A stretch of 64,000 bases of DNA. Source: Clostridium sp. CM027 (lineage in GTDB: Bacteria > Bacillota > Clostridia > Clostridiales > Clostridiaceae). Position numbers and translations under genes: made by a program. This document shows positions 1-7,259 of this stretch, one piece after another. How positions within the stretch are numbered: position 1 is the stretch's first letter; every line of letters begins with the position of its first letter. Location: NCBI RefSeq assembly GCF_024730565.1, contig NZ_CP077725.1, positions 992,001 to 1,056,000 of the forward strand, written 5' to 3'. Under the pieces are notes generated by a model. It was given only the letters and a program-made list of their open reading frames with translations, was not told the origin of the DNA and ran no database searches.

Positions 1-583
1 CTCTAATTCCCATTAAGTTTTGGCTTATTTTAAGATATTTTTCTCCTGTTATATAAAAATTATATTTATTTAGAAGGTCATAAACCGCGGATATTGCTCC
101 TGTGGAAGAATTTTCTATAGGGATAACACCATAATTTATCTTCCCATATTTCAATTGCAAAAATATATCTTCAAACTCACTTATTGCTTTTGCGTCCACA
201 TTTTCACCGAAATATCCCTTTAAAGCTTGTTCGCTAAAGGAACCTGTTACGCCATAAAAACCAACTGTTAGCTTTTTCTCAGTAGCAAAAGCCCCCTCCC
301 GATTTAAATTTTTGTTTTGAAACCCTCTACTTATTTCCATAACGGATTTGAAAAATTCTTCTACCTCTAAAAACAAATTTTTATTTTTAACTAAGTCTAA
401 ATTCTTCTTTATAACTATTTCTTCTCTAGCCTTATTTAAAACTTCCATATGATTATTTTTTTTATATTCAGCTACCTTTAAAACTACTTCCATACGCTTT
501 TCAAATAATGATACAAGGCTTGAGTCAATTTTATCAATTTCACTTCTTAAATTATCTATATTAAAATCATCTAATTTACTCAT
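1..583 (-). CDS. pheA: Chorismate mutase / prephenate dehydratase, N-terminal part (cut by left window edge)
   Basis: Last visible gene of the aromatic operon. It should convert chorismate to prephenate and then to phenylpyruvate for phenylalanine synthesis in the cytoplasm. The start ATG is at 583-581, 13 bases after the aroC stop, and the frame stays open to the window edge (about 194 codons seen). The first ~85 residues form a helical AroQ-type chorismate mutase (LRSEIDKIDSSLVSLFEKR). A prephenate dehydratase domain begins near residue 105 with VGFYGVTGSFSEQAL and the following VIPIENSSTGAI. The rest of the dehydratase and any ACT domain lie outside the window. The identification rests on both motifs and the operon position. 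Whether the protein is full length cannot be judged here. Confidence 0.9.
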   Translation of the reverse strand, partial: MSKLDDFNIDNLRSEIDKIDSSLVSLFEKRMEVVLKVAEYKKNNHMEVLNKAREEIVIKKNLDLVKNKNLFLEVEEFFKSVMEISRGFQNKNLNREGAFATEKKLTVGFYGVTGSFSEQALKGYFGENVDAKAISEFEDIFLQLKYGKINYGVIPIENSSTGAISAVYDLLNKYNFYITGEKYLKISQNLMGIR

Positions 584-596
584 TAAAGCACATCCT

Positions 597-1667
597 TCAA
601 ATAAAATCTAAAATACTCATTGCAGCGCAAGCTTCTATCACTGCTAGCGCTCTTAAAACTATGCAAGGGTCATGCCTTCCTGTAACAGATACTTCCGAAT
701 TTTCACAAGTCACCATATCAATGGTATCTTGAGTTTTTGCAATAGAAGGTGTTGGTTTCATAGCTACCCTAAAAACTATCGGCATTCCATTAGAAATACC
801 ACCATTAATTCCACCATTATTGTTAGTTTTCGTCAATACACTCCCATTTTTAATGCACGGTACATCATTTGATACGCTTCCCCGAAGTTTTGTTATTTGA
901 AAGCCCATGCCAAATTCTACCCCCTTAACTGCAGGCACAGAAAATAGTAATTGAGCTAAATTGCTCTCTATAGAATCAAAGAATGGTTCCCCCAGTCCAC
1001 AAGGCACATTTAATATAGTAGCTTCAATTATACCTCCAACCGAATCTGTTTCTTCCTTCGCCTTTAATATAATGTTCTTCATTTCTTTTCCCTTTGAATC
1101 ATCAATTACAGGAAAATCTTTCTTTAGAATATCTGCTAATATCTGTTTCTTTAAATTGACCCCATCAAAATAACTATCAAACACATTCCCAATACTTAAA
1201 ATGTGACTTCCTATTTCGATTCCCTTATCAAAAAGTATCTGTTTCGCAACAGCACCTGCAAAAACAAGTGGTGCTGTAATTCTTCCTGAGAAATGTCCGC
1301 CACCTCTATAATCGTTAAAGCCTGAATATTTAACCTTTCCTGTAAAATCAGCATGACCCGGTCTTACTAAATCCTTTAACTTATCGTAATCCTTCGAATT
1401 TTGATTTTCATTAAAAATAACGCTACAAAGAGGTGTCCCTGTGGTATATCCATTAAAATATCCACTTAGTATTTCAAATTTATCACATTCTTTTCTTTTA
1501 GTTGAAAATTCATCTCGTCCTGGAGCGCGTCTTTGCATTTCACTATTAATAAAATCCATATCAAGCTTTATACCTGGCGGTAATCCATCAATAATTATTC
1601 CTATTCCTCTTCCATGCGATTCTCCAAAGATGGAATACTTTACTTTTTTACCCCATTGTCCGCTCAT
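597..1667 (-). CDS. aroC: Chorismate synthase
   Basis: Makes chorismate from 5-enolpyruvylshikimate-3-phosphate using reduced FMN, the last shikimate pathway step. The 356 residues match the usual family length. The N-terminus GESHGRGIGIIIDGLPPG and the segment RPGHADFTGKVKYSGFNDYR are characteristic signatures of the family. The start ATG at 1667 is preceded by a good GGAGG. It lies inside the 3' end of aroA (20-base overlap), so the two are probably translationally coupled. pheA follows 13 bases after the stop, supporting one operon. Confidence 0.97.
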   Translation of the reverse strand: MSGQWGKKVKYSIFGESHGRGIGIIIDGLPPGIKLDMDFINSEMQRRAPGRDEFSTKRKECDKFEILSGYFNGYTTGTPLCSVIFNENQNSKDYDKLKDLVRPGHADFTGKVKYSGFNDYRGGGHFSGRITAPLVFAGAVAKQILFDKGIEIGSHILSIGNVFDSYFDGVNLKKQILADILKKDFPVIDDSKGKEMKNIILKAKEETDSVGGIIEATILNVPCGLGEPFFDSIESNLAQLLFSVPAVKGVEFGMGFQITKLRGSVSNDVPCIKNGSVLTKTNNNGGINGGISNGMPIVFRVAMKPTPSIAKTQDTIDMVTCENSEVSVTGRHDPCIVLRALAVIEACAAMSILDFI

Positions 1668-2940
1668 TAACTTTTCCTCCTAACCCCTTAAAATCCTCAT
1701 AAAACTCTGGATAGGATTTTTTCACTGCCCCACTATCCTCAATTGTGAGCTTCTGCGTGCATCTAATTGAAGCAATTGCCATAGCCATAGCTATTCTATG
1801 ATCATTCCAACTGCTTACAATTCCGCCCTTAAGCCATGGTTTACCATGAATTAGAAGTGAATCCTCTCTTTCAATAACCTCTGCTCCAATTTTATTTAGC
1901 TCTGTTGCTATAGCTTTTAATCTATCAGATTCTTTTATTCTAACTCTAGCAGCATTAATGATCTCTGTTGTTCCATCGCTTAAAGCACCAAGCACCGCAG
2001 CAATTGGTACAAGGTCAGGACATTGTGATGCATCAATAACGGTGCCTTTTAAATTTGATTTTGAAGCCCTTATAATACCATCTTCAATAGTAATCTTTCC
2101 GCCCATATTTTTAATTATGTCCAATATTACTTTGTCTCCTTGAAGTGATTCCATATTTAAATCAATGCATTCAATTTCTCCACCTAAAACACCAGCAGCA
2201 AGGTAAAATGCAGCTTGAGAAAAATCGCCCTCAACTCTATAATCTCTTTTCATGAAATGTTGATTTCCTTTTATTTTAAATTCTCTATAATTATTATTTT
2301 CTACCTTTATCCCAAATTTAGAAAGCACATCTAGGGTTAAATCTATGTACCCAATAGATTCTATGGAACTAGTAATTTTAATCGTTGACTCTCCATTTAA
2401 TAGAGGCAGCGCATAAATAAGACCGGTAATGAACTGAGAGCTTACATCTCCTCTTAGTTCAAAAATCCCAGGTTTAAGGCTCCCGTGTATTGTTAAAGGA
2501 AGACAACCATTGTTAGTAGTGTACTTTATATTCTGCTTATCAAAAATTTCATAATAAGGTTTAAGTGTTCTTTGTACTAGTTTGGACTTCCCTTTAAAGA
2601 TTATTTTTTCTCCAGTTAAAATTGCTATAGGAATTAAAAAACGTAGTGTTGATCCACTTTCATTGCATTGTAGCTCGCTTCCCAAAGTTCCACCGCATGC
2701 AAGCTGAAGCTTACCTTTTCCACATACCACAAGATTGTTTGGGAATTGTTTAATCTTAACTCCAAGTTTCTCCATTATTTCACAAGTAGCTATTATATCC
2801 TCAGACATACTAATATTATTAATGGCACATTCATCGCCACTTAATCCTGCAGCTATAACCGCTCTATGGGATAATGATTTTGAAGGCGGAATTTTGACTT
2901 TTCCATTCAAAGAAAAAGGTTGAATTATAACTGACTTCAT
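1648..2940 (-). CDS. aroA: 3-phosphoshikimate 1-carboxyvinyltransferase (EPSP synthase)
   Basis: Transfers enolpyruvate from PEP to shikimate-3-phosphate, the sixth shikimate step. A longer frame is open upstream to 3039. I place the start at the ATG at 2940 because a GAGGTG ribosome site lies just before it and the protein then begins MKSVIIQPFSLNGKVKIPPSK, the usual family start with the PEP/S3P-binding lysine. This gives 430 residues, the normal length. Other family segments are LSHRAVIAAGLS, NESGSTLRFLIPIA and RVRIKESDRL. The gene is 28 bases after aroB and overlaps aroC. Confidence 0.96.
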   Translation of the reverse strand: MKSVIIQPFSLNGKVKIPPSKSLSHRAVIAAGLSGDECAINNISMSEDIIATCEIMEKLGVKIKQFPNNLVVCGKGKLQLACGGTLGSELQCNESGSTLRFLIPIAILTGEKIIFKGKSKLVQRTLKPYYEIFDKQNIKYTTNNGCLPLTIHGSLKPGIFELRGDVSSQFITGLIYALPLLNGESTIKITSSIESIGYIDLTLDVLSKFGIKVENNNYREFKIKGNQHFMKRDYRVEGDFSQAAFYLAAGVLGGEIECIDLNMESLQGDKVILDIIKNMGGKITIEDGIIRASKSNLKGTVIDASQCPDLVPIAAVLGALSDGTTEIINAARVRIKESDRLKAIATELNKIGAEVIEREDSLLIHGKPWLKGGIVSSWNDHRIAMAMAIASIRCTQKLTIEDSGAVKKSYPEFYEDFKGLGGKVNERTMG

Positions 2941-2968
2941 CGACGAACACCTCAATTCAATATAATAA

Positions 2969-4045
2969 TTATTTAAGAATTTTTTGCAGATAACCCTTAA
3001 TATTAGCTTCATTAATTTTTTCAATAAAACTATTTCCAATGGATTCTATTAATATGAAATTCATGGATTCCCCAATGTTTTTCTTATCATGACTAATAGT
3101 CTCAATTATATTCTCACTTTTTATTTCAGGTAACATCCAAGGCAAATTATACTTAATTAAAATATCTTTTATAGCACTTGCTGTTCCAGTTTTAGTCATT
3201 CCTAGTTCTTCTCCTAGTTTTGTTATAGAATACATCCCCATTGCCACTGCTTCTCCATGGGAATACACCTCAAAATTAAAGAATTGCTCAATTGCGTGAC
3301 CGATGGTATGACCATAGTTTAATAACATTCTGCCCCCAGTATCCAACTCATCATCTTCAACAATAGCGGCCTTAATACTAAGGCAAGTATAAATGATTTT
3401 ATCTATCTCTTTTAAAAGGGCTTCTTTGTTTTCATAATTCATTAATGTATAAAATAGCTCACTATCTTTTATTGCTCCATATTTTATAACTTCACCCATT
3501 CCATCACTAAAAAACTTGTCATTAAGTGTTCCAAGCAGTAATGGATCAATAAAAACTGCTGTAGGGCTATAAAAACTTCCCACAAGGTTCTTTCCACGAG
3601 GCAAATCTACTGCAACCTTACCACCTACACTACTATCCACCTGTGCTAGTAATGTAGTTGGAATTTGTATGAGTGGAATCCCTCTTAAAAAAGTTGCGGC
3701 TGCAAAACCACTCATATCTCCAACAACTCCACCACCTAAGGCAATTATAATATCTCCTCTGTTTATCTTAAAATCTAAAAGTTTATCATACACCTCTAAA
3801 AGAGTTTCGAAGGACTTGCTTTCTTCACCAGCTTTTACAACAATTTTAAAAGTTTCAAATCCTGACTCTTTTAATGAACAAATAAGCTTTTGCCCATAAA
3901 ATCCATTAACATTAGAATCTGTTACTACGGCTATTTTTCTTCCTTTATATATCTTCTTAACTTCTGCTCCAATTTCCTCTAGTAATCCATTCTTAATGTA
4001 TATTGGATAGCTTCTGCTAGAAGCTTTAACTTCTATACTATACAC
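2969..4045 (-). CDS. aroB: 3-dehydroquinate synthase
   Basis: Cyclises DAHP to 3-dehydroquinate with NAD+ and a divalent metal. The 358 residues match the family. The NAD-binding stretch GGGVVGDMSGFAAATFLRGI (about residue 100), PTTLLAQVDSSVGGKVAVD and the metal ligand segment NYGHTIGHAIE are all present. The start overlaps the tyrA stop by 8 bases, which suggests coupled translation within the operon. Confidence 0.97.
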   Translation of the reverse strand: MYSIEVKASSRSYPIYIKNGLLEEIGAEVKKIYKGRKIAVVTDSNVNGFYGQKLICSLKESGFETFKIVVKAGEESKSFETLLEVYDKLLDFKINRGDIIIALGGGVVGDMSGFAAATFLRGIPLIQIPTTLLAQVDSSVGGKVAVDLPRGKNLVGSFYSPTAVFIDPLLLGTLNDKFFSDGMGEVIKYGAIKDSELFYTLMNYENKEALLKEIDKIIYTCLSIKAAIVEDDELDTGGRMLLNYGHTIGHAIEQFFNFEVYSHGEAVAMGMYSITKLGEELGMTKTGTASAIKDILIKYNLPWMLPEIKSENIIETISHDKKNIGESMNFILIESIGNSFIEKINEANIKGYLQKILK

Positions 4046-4907
4046 CTTTACTTATCTCCTTTCTCTTATTAGTTGCATTCTCAAACCTTTTCTTTAGAAA
4101 AGCTTCATCATGATTTATTATTGCATCTTTTATTTCTTTTATATTATTTTCAAAGTCTTCAATTTTGCTAACTATATTTTCTTCATTATAAAAAAGTAAT
4201 TCAGGCCATAATTCACCATTTATAGTAGCAACTCTAGTGGTATCCTTAAAACTTCCTCCAACAAACTGGGGTATTCCGACAATTAAACTATTACAATCTA
4301 TTAAGGAAACAGCTATAACATGTGGTAACTGGCTTGTATAAGCAATTATATCATCATGCTGATTCGGTGTAAGTCGTACCACACTTTTACACCCCATTCC
4401 CCTAACTATCCCCGTTACTAAATTTATATTCTCCTCTTTATTTCCATTAATTGGTGTCAAGATATAGTTAGCATTTTTAAACATATCTTTAGTTGCAGCC
4501 TTGAGCCCTGATTCTTCTTTTCCAGCCATTGGGTGACCACCGATAAAATCTAAATCATCTCTAAGTTCAATCATAATTTCACTTATTAAATTACTCTTAA
4601 TTCCAGCAGTATCTGTAATAACTGCTCCACTTTTAAATAAGTTCATATTGTTTTTCACAAAATCTATAGTCTTTTGAGGATAAACTGCAAGTATCACAAT
4701 ATCCGAATTACTAAGTGGTATTTCTGGACTTGTATATCCTTTATCAATAATGTTCATTTCCTCAGCTATATCTAAAACATCTTTATCAATGTCAATAGCC
4801 CAAATATTTTTAGGTTTTAATTCTCTTAGTGCCATAGCAAAGGAGCCACCTATAAGTCCTAATCCTACAATTGTAATGTTAAAGTCTGTACAATCCAAAT
4901 TTACCAC
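4038..4907 (-). CDS. tyrA: Prephenate dehydrogenase
   Basis: Oxidises and decarboxylates prephenate to 4-hydroxyphenylpyruvate on the tyrosine branch. The 289 residues start with a Rossmann NAD(P) motif, VGLGLIGGSFAMALREL, near residue 14. GGHPMAGKEESG near residue 122 carries the catalytic histidine seen in the family. There is no obvious C-terminal ACT domain: the length corresponds to the catalytic core only. It starts 3 bases after the aroF stop. Feedback control may therefore fall on AroF and on the leader rather than on this enzyme (inference). Confidence 0.93.
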   Translation of the reverse strand: MVNLDCTDFNITIVGLGLIGGSFAMALRELKPKNIWAIDIDKDVLDIAEEMNIIDKGYTSPEIPLSNSDIVILAVYPQKTIDFVKNNMNLFKSGAVITDTAGIKSNLISEIMIELRDDLDFIGGHPMAGKEESGLKAATKDMFKNANYILTPINGNKEENINLVTGIVRGMGCKSVVRLTPNQHDDIIAYTSQLPHVIAVSLIDCNSLIVGIPQFVGGSFKDTTRVATINGELWPELLFYNEENIVSKIEDFENNIKEIKDAIINHDEAFLKKRFENATNKRKEISKGV

Positions 4908-4910
4908 CTC

Positions 4911-5924
4911 TTAAACTATTCTATTTTGTGTTTTTGCAATTACTCTTATGGAATTTACAAGATCCTCAAATTTCTCCGGTTTTAATGATTGTTGTCCATC
5001 ACACAATGCATTGGTAGGATCGTTATGCACCTCAATTTCAAGACCATCTGCACCAACTGCTATAGCTGCTTTCGCAAGTGACTCTACTAACCACCATTTA
5101 CCAGCGGCATGACTTGGATCTACTATAACTGGCAAGTGACTAAGCCTCTTAAGTACTGGAATTGCACTTAAATCTAAGGTGTTTCTTGTGAAAGTTTCGA
5201 AGGTCCTAATACCTCTTTCACATAAAACTACATTTTGATTTCCTTCAGACATTATGTACTCCGCAGACATAAGAAGTTCTTCAATTGTTGCACTCATACC
5301 TCTCTTTAAAAGTATTGTCTTATTACATCTTCCTACTTCTTTTAAAAGATCGAAATTTTGCATATTTCTAGCTCCAATTTGAAGTACATCAGCATATTGC
5401 GATATTTTATCAACTAGTTCAACACTCATAACTTCAGTTACTATTGGAAGCCCCGTTATTTTTCTTGCTTCTAATAATATTTTTAATCCTTCTTCCTCCA
5501 TTCCTTGAAATGCGTATGGAGAAGTTCTAGGTTTGTAAGCTCCGCCTCTTAGAAAATTAGCTCCTGCTAGCTTTACATCTTTTGCAATAGTTATCAATTG
5601 CTCTTCACTTTCCACAGCACAAGGCCCTGCAATTATCGCTAGTTCTTTTCCACCTATTATTCTGTTATCTACCTTTATTAATGAATCATCAGGATGAAAA
5701 AGTCTATTAGCTCTTTTGTAAGGAGCTTGAACTCTCATAACATTATCAACACATTCCTCTGCTTCAATCTGGCCTGCATTTATTGAACTTGTGTCTCCAA
5801 CAATCCCTAAAATGCAACAGTTTTCTCCCTGTGTAATAAAGATGGCACAACCTAACCCCTCAAGTTTTTTCTTAATATTCATAATCTGTTCTTGTTTTGC
5901 AGTTGATTTCATTACGATTACCAT
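4911..5924 (-). CDS. aroF: 3-deoxy-7-phosphoheptulonate synthase (DAHP synthase, type I beta)
   Basis: First committed shikimate enzyme, condensing PEP and erythrose-4-phosphate. The 337 residues comprise an N-terminal ~65-residue ferredoxin-like/ACT-like domain followed by the beta-type barrel. Barrel segments are [47 protein letters not shown] and [12 protein letters not shown]. In relatives such as the Thermotoga enzyme the N-terminal domain mediates tyrosine/phenylalanine inhibition; I infer the same here. It is the first gene of the operon and follows the leader with two terminators, so it is also the transcriptional control point. Confidence 0.95.
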
Positions 5925-5997
5925 TTAAAATTCCTCCTAAAATATTATTTTGATCTTAGTCTTAATAAGTCATTTAACTTATAAAAAATTATAAAAA

Positions 5998-6029
5998 AAG
6001 GAAGACCCCTTATAATGGGTCTTCCTTTT
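5998..6029 (-). terminator. Rho-independent terminator 2 in the aroF leader (attenuator)
   Basis: On the minus strand, AAGGAAGACCC and GGGTCTTCCTT form an 11-bp stem around an A/T-rich loop, followed directly by seven T. It lies 70 bases upstream of aroF and points toward it. It can therefore only end transcripts started at the aromatic operon promoter, the arrangement of an attenuator. Confidence 0.85.
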
Positions 6030-6033
6030 AAAA

Positions 6034-6062
6034 AAGGAGAACCCCTATAATGAGTCCTCCTT
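6034..6062 (-). terminator. Rho-independent terminator 1 in the aroF leader (tandem copy)
   Basis: Minus-strand stem AAGGAGGAC / GTTCTCCTT (one G-T pair) followed by six T. It is a near duplicate of the next hairpin: both carry CATTATA in the loop and end in CC plus a T run. The two are separated only by the T run. A perfect 9-bp alternative pairing exists between its loop region (6047-6055) and leader bases 6126-6134, which could compete with this hairpin. Confidence 0.75.
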
Positions 6063-6084
6063 GCGTACAGACTTAGTTTACTTT

Positions 6085-6252
6085 CTATAAATCAGCATAC
6101 GCTGGTATCATAGTTTTATTACTAAACTCATTATTTAAAAAAACCATATATTTTTTTTTGCACAAAAAGTAACTAACGCTAAAATAACGATAGCCCCAGC
6201 TAAAATAAAAATATACTTTTTTATTGATTTCCTTAATAATGATATTTTTCAT
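6085..6252 (-). CDS. Putative aromatic-rich leader peptide of the aro operon (55 codons)
   Basis: Short ORF with ATG at 6252-6250, a GAGGTG site 8 bases upstream, and a stop at 6087-6085. Residues 13-29 read VYFYFSWGYRYFSVSYF: nine Tyr/Phe codons plus one Trp in 17. It begins about 50 bases after the predicted transcription start and ends about 20 bases before the first terminator. This is the classic layout of a leader peptide whose ribosome pausing controls attenuation. The codon cluster (6166-6180) can pair with 6071-6084 (11 bp with one bulge), and 6126-6134 with 6047-6055.

Caution: the +1 frame over the same bases encodes a plausible transmembrane peptide (YIFILAGAIVILALVTF). A single indel or frameshift in the A-run near 6217 would instead give a small membrane protein. 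I cannot decide between these without homologues. Confidence 0.55.
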   Translation of the reverse strand: MKNIIIKEINKKVYFYFSWGYRYFSVSYFLCKKKYMVFLNNEFSNKTMIPAYADL

Positions 6253-6308
6253 AATAATAACACCTCACAAAAGTTTAAATTAATATCTTCAAATTCTTTA
6301 ATGTTTAA

Positions 6309-6337
6309 ATGATATAACATGTTAACATGTTTGTCAA
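6309..6337 (-). promoter_or_regulatory. Promoter of the aromatic operon with palindromic operator
   Basis: Minus-strand -35 TTGACA (6337-6332) and -10 TATCAT (6314-6309) are separated by exactly 17 bases. The spacer contains the perfect 16-base palindrome AACATGTTAACATGTT (6316-6331). A dimeric repressor bound there would block RNA polymerase. Transcription should begin near 6302, about 50 bases before the leader ORF. The regulator is unknown. Confidence 0.7.
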
Positions 6338-6356
6338 TGGTCTATTTCTCAAAAAT

Positions 6357-6402
6357 TATAGGAACATAAGTTGATAACTAATTACCAACTTATGTTCCTA
6401 TA
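6357..6402 (-). terminator. Terminator downstream of glpP
   Basis: Stem of about 17 bp, TATAGGAACATAAGTTG against CAACTTATGTTCCTATA, with a 12-base loop. On the minus strand it is followed by AATTTTT. It lies just after the glpP stop and before the aromatic operon promoter, insulating the two. Confidence 0.85.
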
Positions 6403-6419
6403 AGAAAATCTCATCTTTA

Positions 6420-7007
6420 CTATTCTTCAGATAAACCCCATAATTCTTGTTTTGACGTTGAAATAGCCATTGCTCCTGCGCTAATTGATTCCATTATATC
6501 CTTCTTATTTTGAATCAATCCCCCTGCTATAATTGGTACTCTCACTGCACTTCCTATATTTTTAATAATCTTACTTGCAACCCCAGGCATAACCTCTACA
6601 GCATCTGGAATTACAGATTGTATATTTCTTATTCCCGTTTCTAAAGCCAAAGAATCTACTGCAAATATTCTCTGTATAGCGCAGAATCCTAGCTTTCTCC
6701 CATTTTTTATATTTGTTGCCCTTGTAGTTATAATTCCATAAGGTTCTCCACATTGTTTTAGAAAAAGCAGCCCTGCATAATCTGCCTTTAATCCTTCTAT
6801 TAAGTCCACGTGAACAAATACTACTTTGCCCGCCTCTTTAAGGTCCTCACATGTTTTCTTTAAATTTATTATGCTCCCATATAAGACAAACACAATATGA
6901 ACATTACTAAGAATCACTTTTTTTAAATCCTGCTCATTTCGTATGGCTGCAATAACTGGGTTCTCTATTAATAATTGTTCTAGGTTTTCCAATGATGTAC
7001 CCTCCAA
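6420..7007 (-). CDS. glpP: Glycerol-3-phosphate-responsive antiterminator
   Basis: The GlpP family consists of TIM-barrel-like RNA-binding proteins that respond to glycerol-3-phosphate and allow read-through of leader terminators in glp mRNAs. The 195 residues match the family, with ENPVIAAIRNEQDLKK at the N-terminus, FVHVDLIEGLKADYAGL, ITTRATNIKNGRKLG, and a C-terminal PIIAGGLIQNKKDI phosphate-binding-like loop. It is divergent from the glycerol genes. A matching inverted-repeat leader sits immediately upstream of the first of these (7184-7236), which strongly supports the role. Confidence 0.93.
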   Translation of the reverse strand: MEGTSLENLEQLLIENPVIAAIRNEQDLKKVILSNVHIVFVLYGSIINLKKTCEDLKEAGKVVFVHVDLIEGLKADYAGLLFLKQCGEPYGIITTRATNIKNGRKLGFCAIQRIFAVDSLALETGIRNIQSVIPDAVEVMPGVASKIIKNIGSAVRVPIIAGGLIQNKKDIMESISAGAMAISTSKQELWGLSEE

Positions 7008-7127
7008 AAATTTATTTAGGTTTATAAGATATAATTAATTAAATACTATCACATTCTCATTTCTCATTCAAGCAAATTCACATCATTCTGTTGTTGTTTC
7101 GAAATTATGTATGTTTTTAATTGGGAC

Positions 7128-7156
7128 TTGTACTTCTTTAATTATTATGTTAGTAT
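7128..7156 (+). promoter_or_regulatory. Candidate promoter of the glycerol operon
   Basis: TTGTAC (7128-7133), 17-base spacer, TAGTAT (7151-7156), located about 28 bases before the antitermination hairpin. An overlapping alternative is TTGGGA (7121) with TATTAT (7143). Some promoter is needed here because glpP is divergent, but the exact boxes are uncertain. Confidence 0.45.
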
Positions 7157-7183
7157 GTACTTAAATAAGTAAAGGCGGAGAAA

Positions 7184-7236
7184 AGAGAGCCTTGATGTAT
7201 GGGTATTTTATACCTATTAATCAAGGTTCTCTTTTT
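7184..7236 (+). promoter_or_regulatory. GlpP-dependent leader terminator/antiterminator
   Basis: AGAGAGCCTTGAT (7184-7196) pairs with ATCAAGGTTCTCT (7220-7232) in a 13-bp stem with one G-T pair, followed by a T-rich run. It lies between the promoter and the ribosome site of the first glycerol gene. This is the known arrangement of glpD/glpF leaders in Firmicutes, where GlpP plus glycerol-3-phosphate prevents termination. glpP itself is the adjacent divergent gene. Confidence 0.85.
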
Positions 7237-7259
7237 ATTTGCATTTAGGAGGTAAAAGG

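Noticed and set aside
5930-6310. T-box riboswitch upstream of aroF
   Set aside because: No T-box-like conserved sequence, and the leader from the predicted start to the ORF is only about 50 bases.
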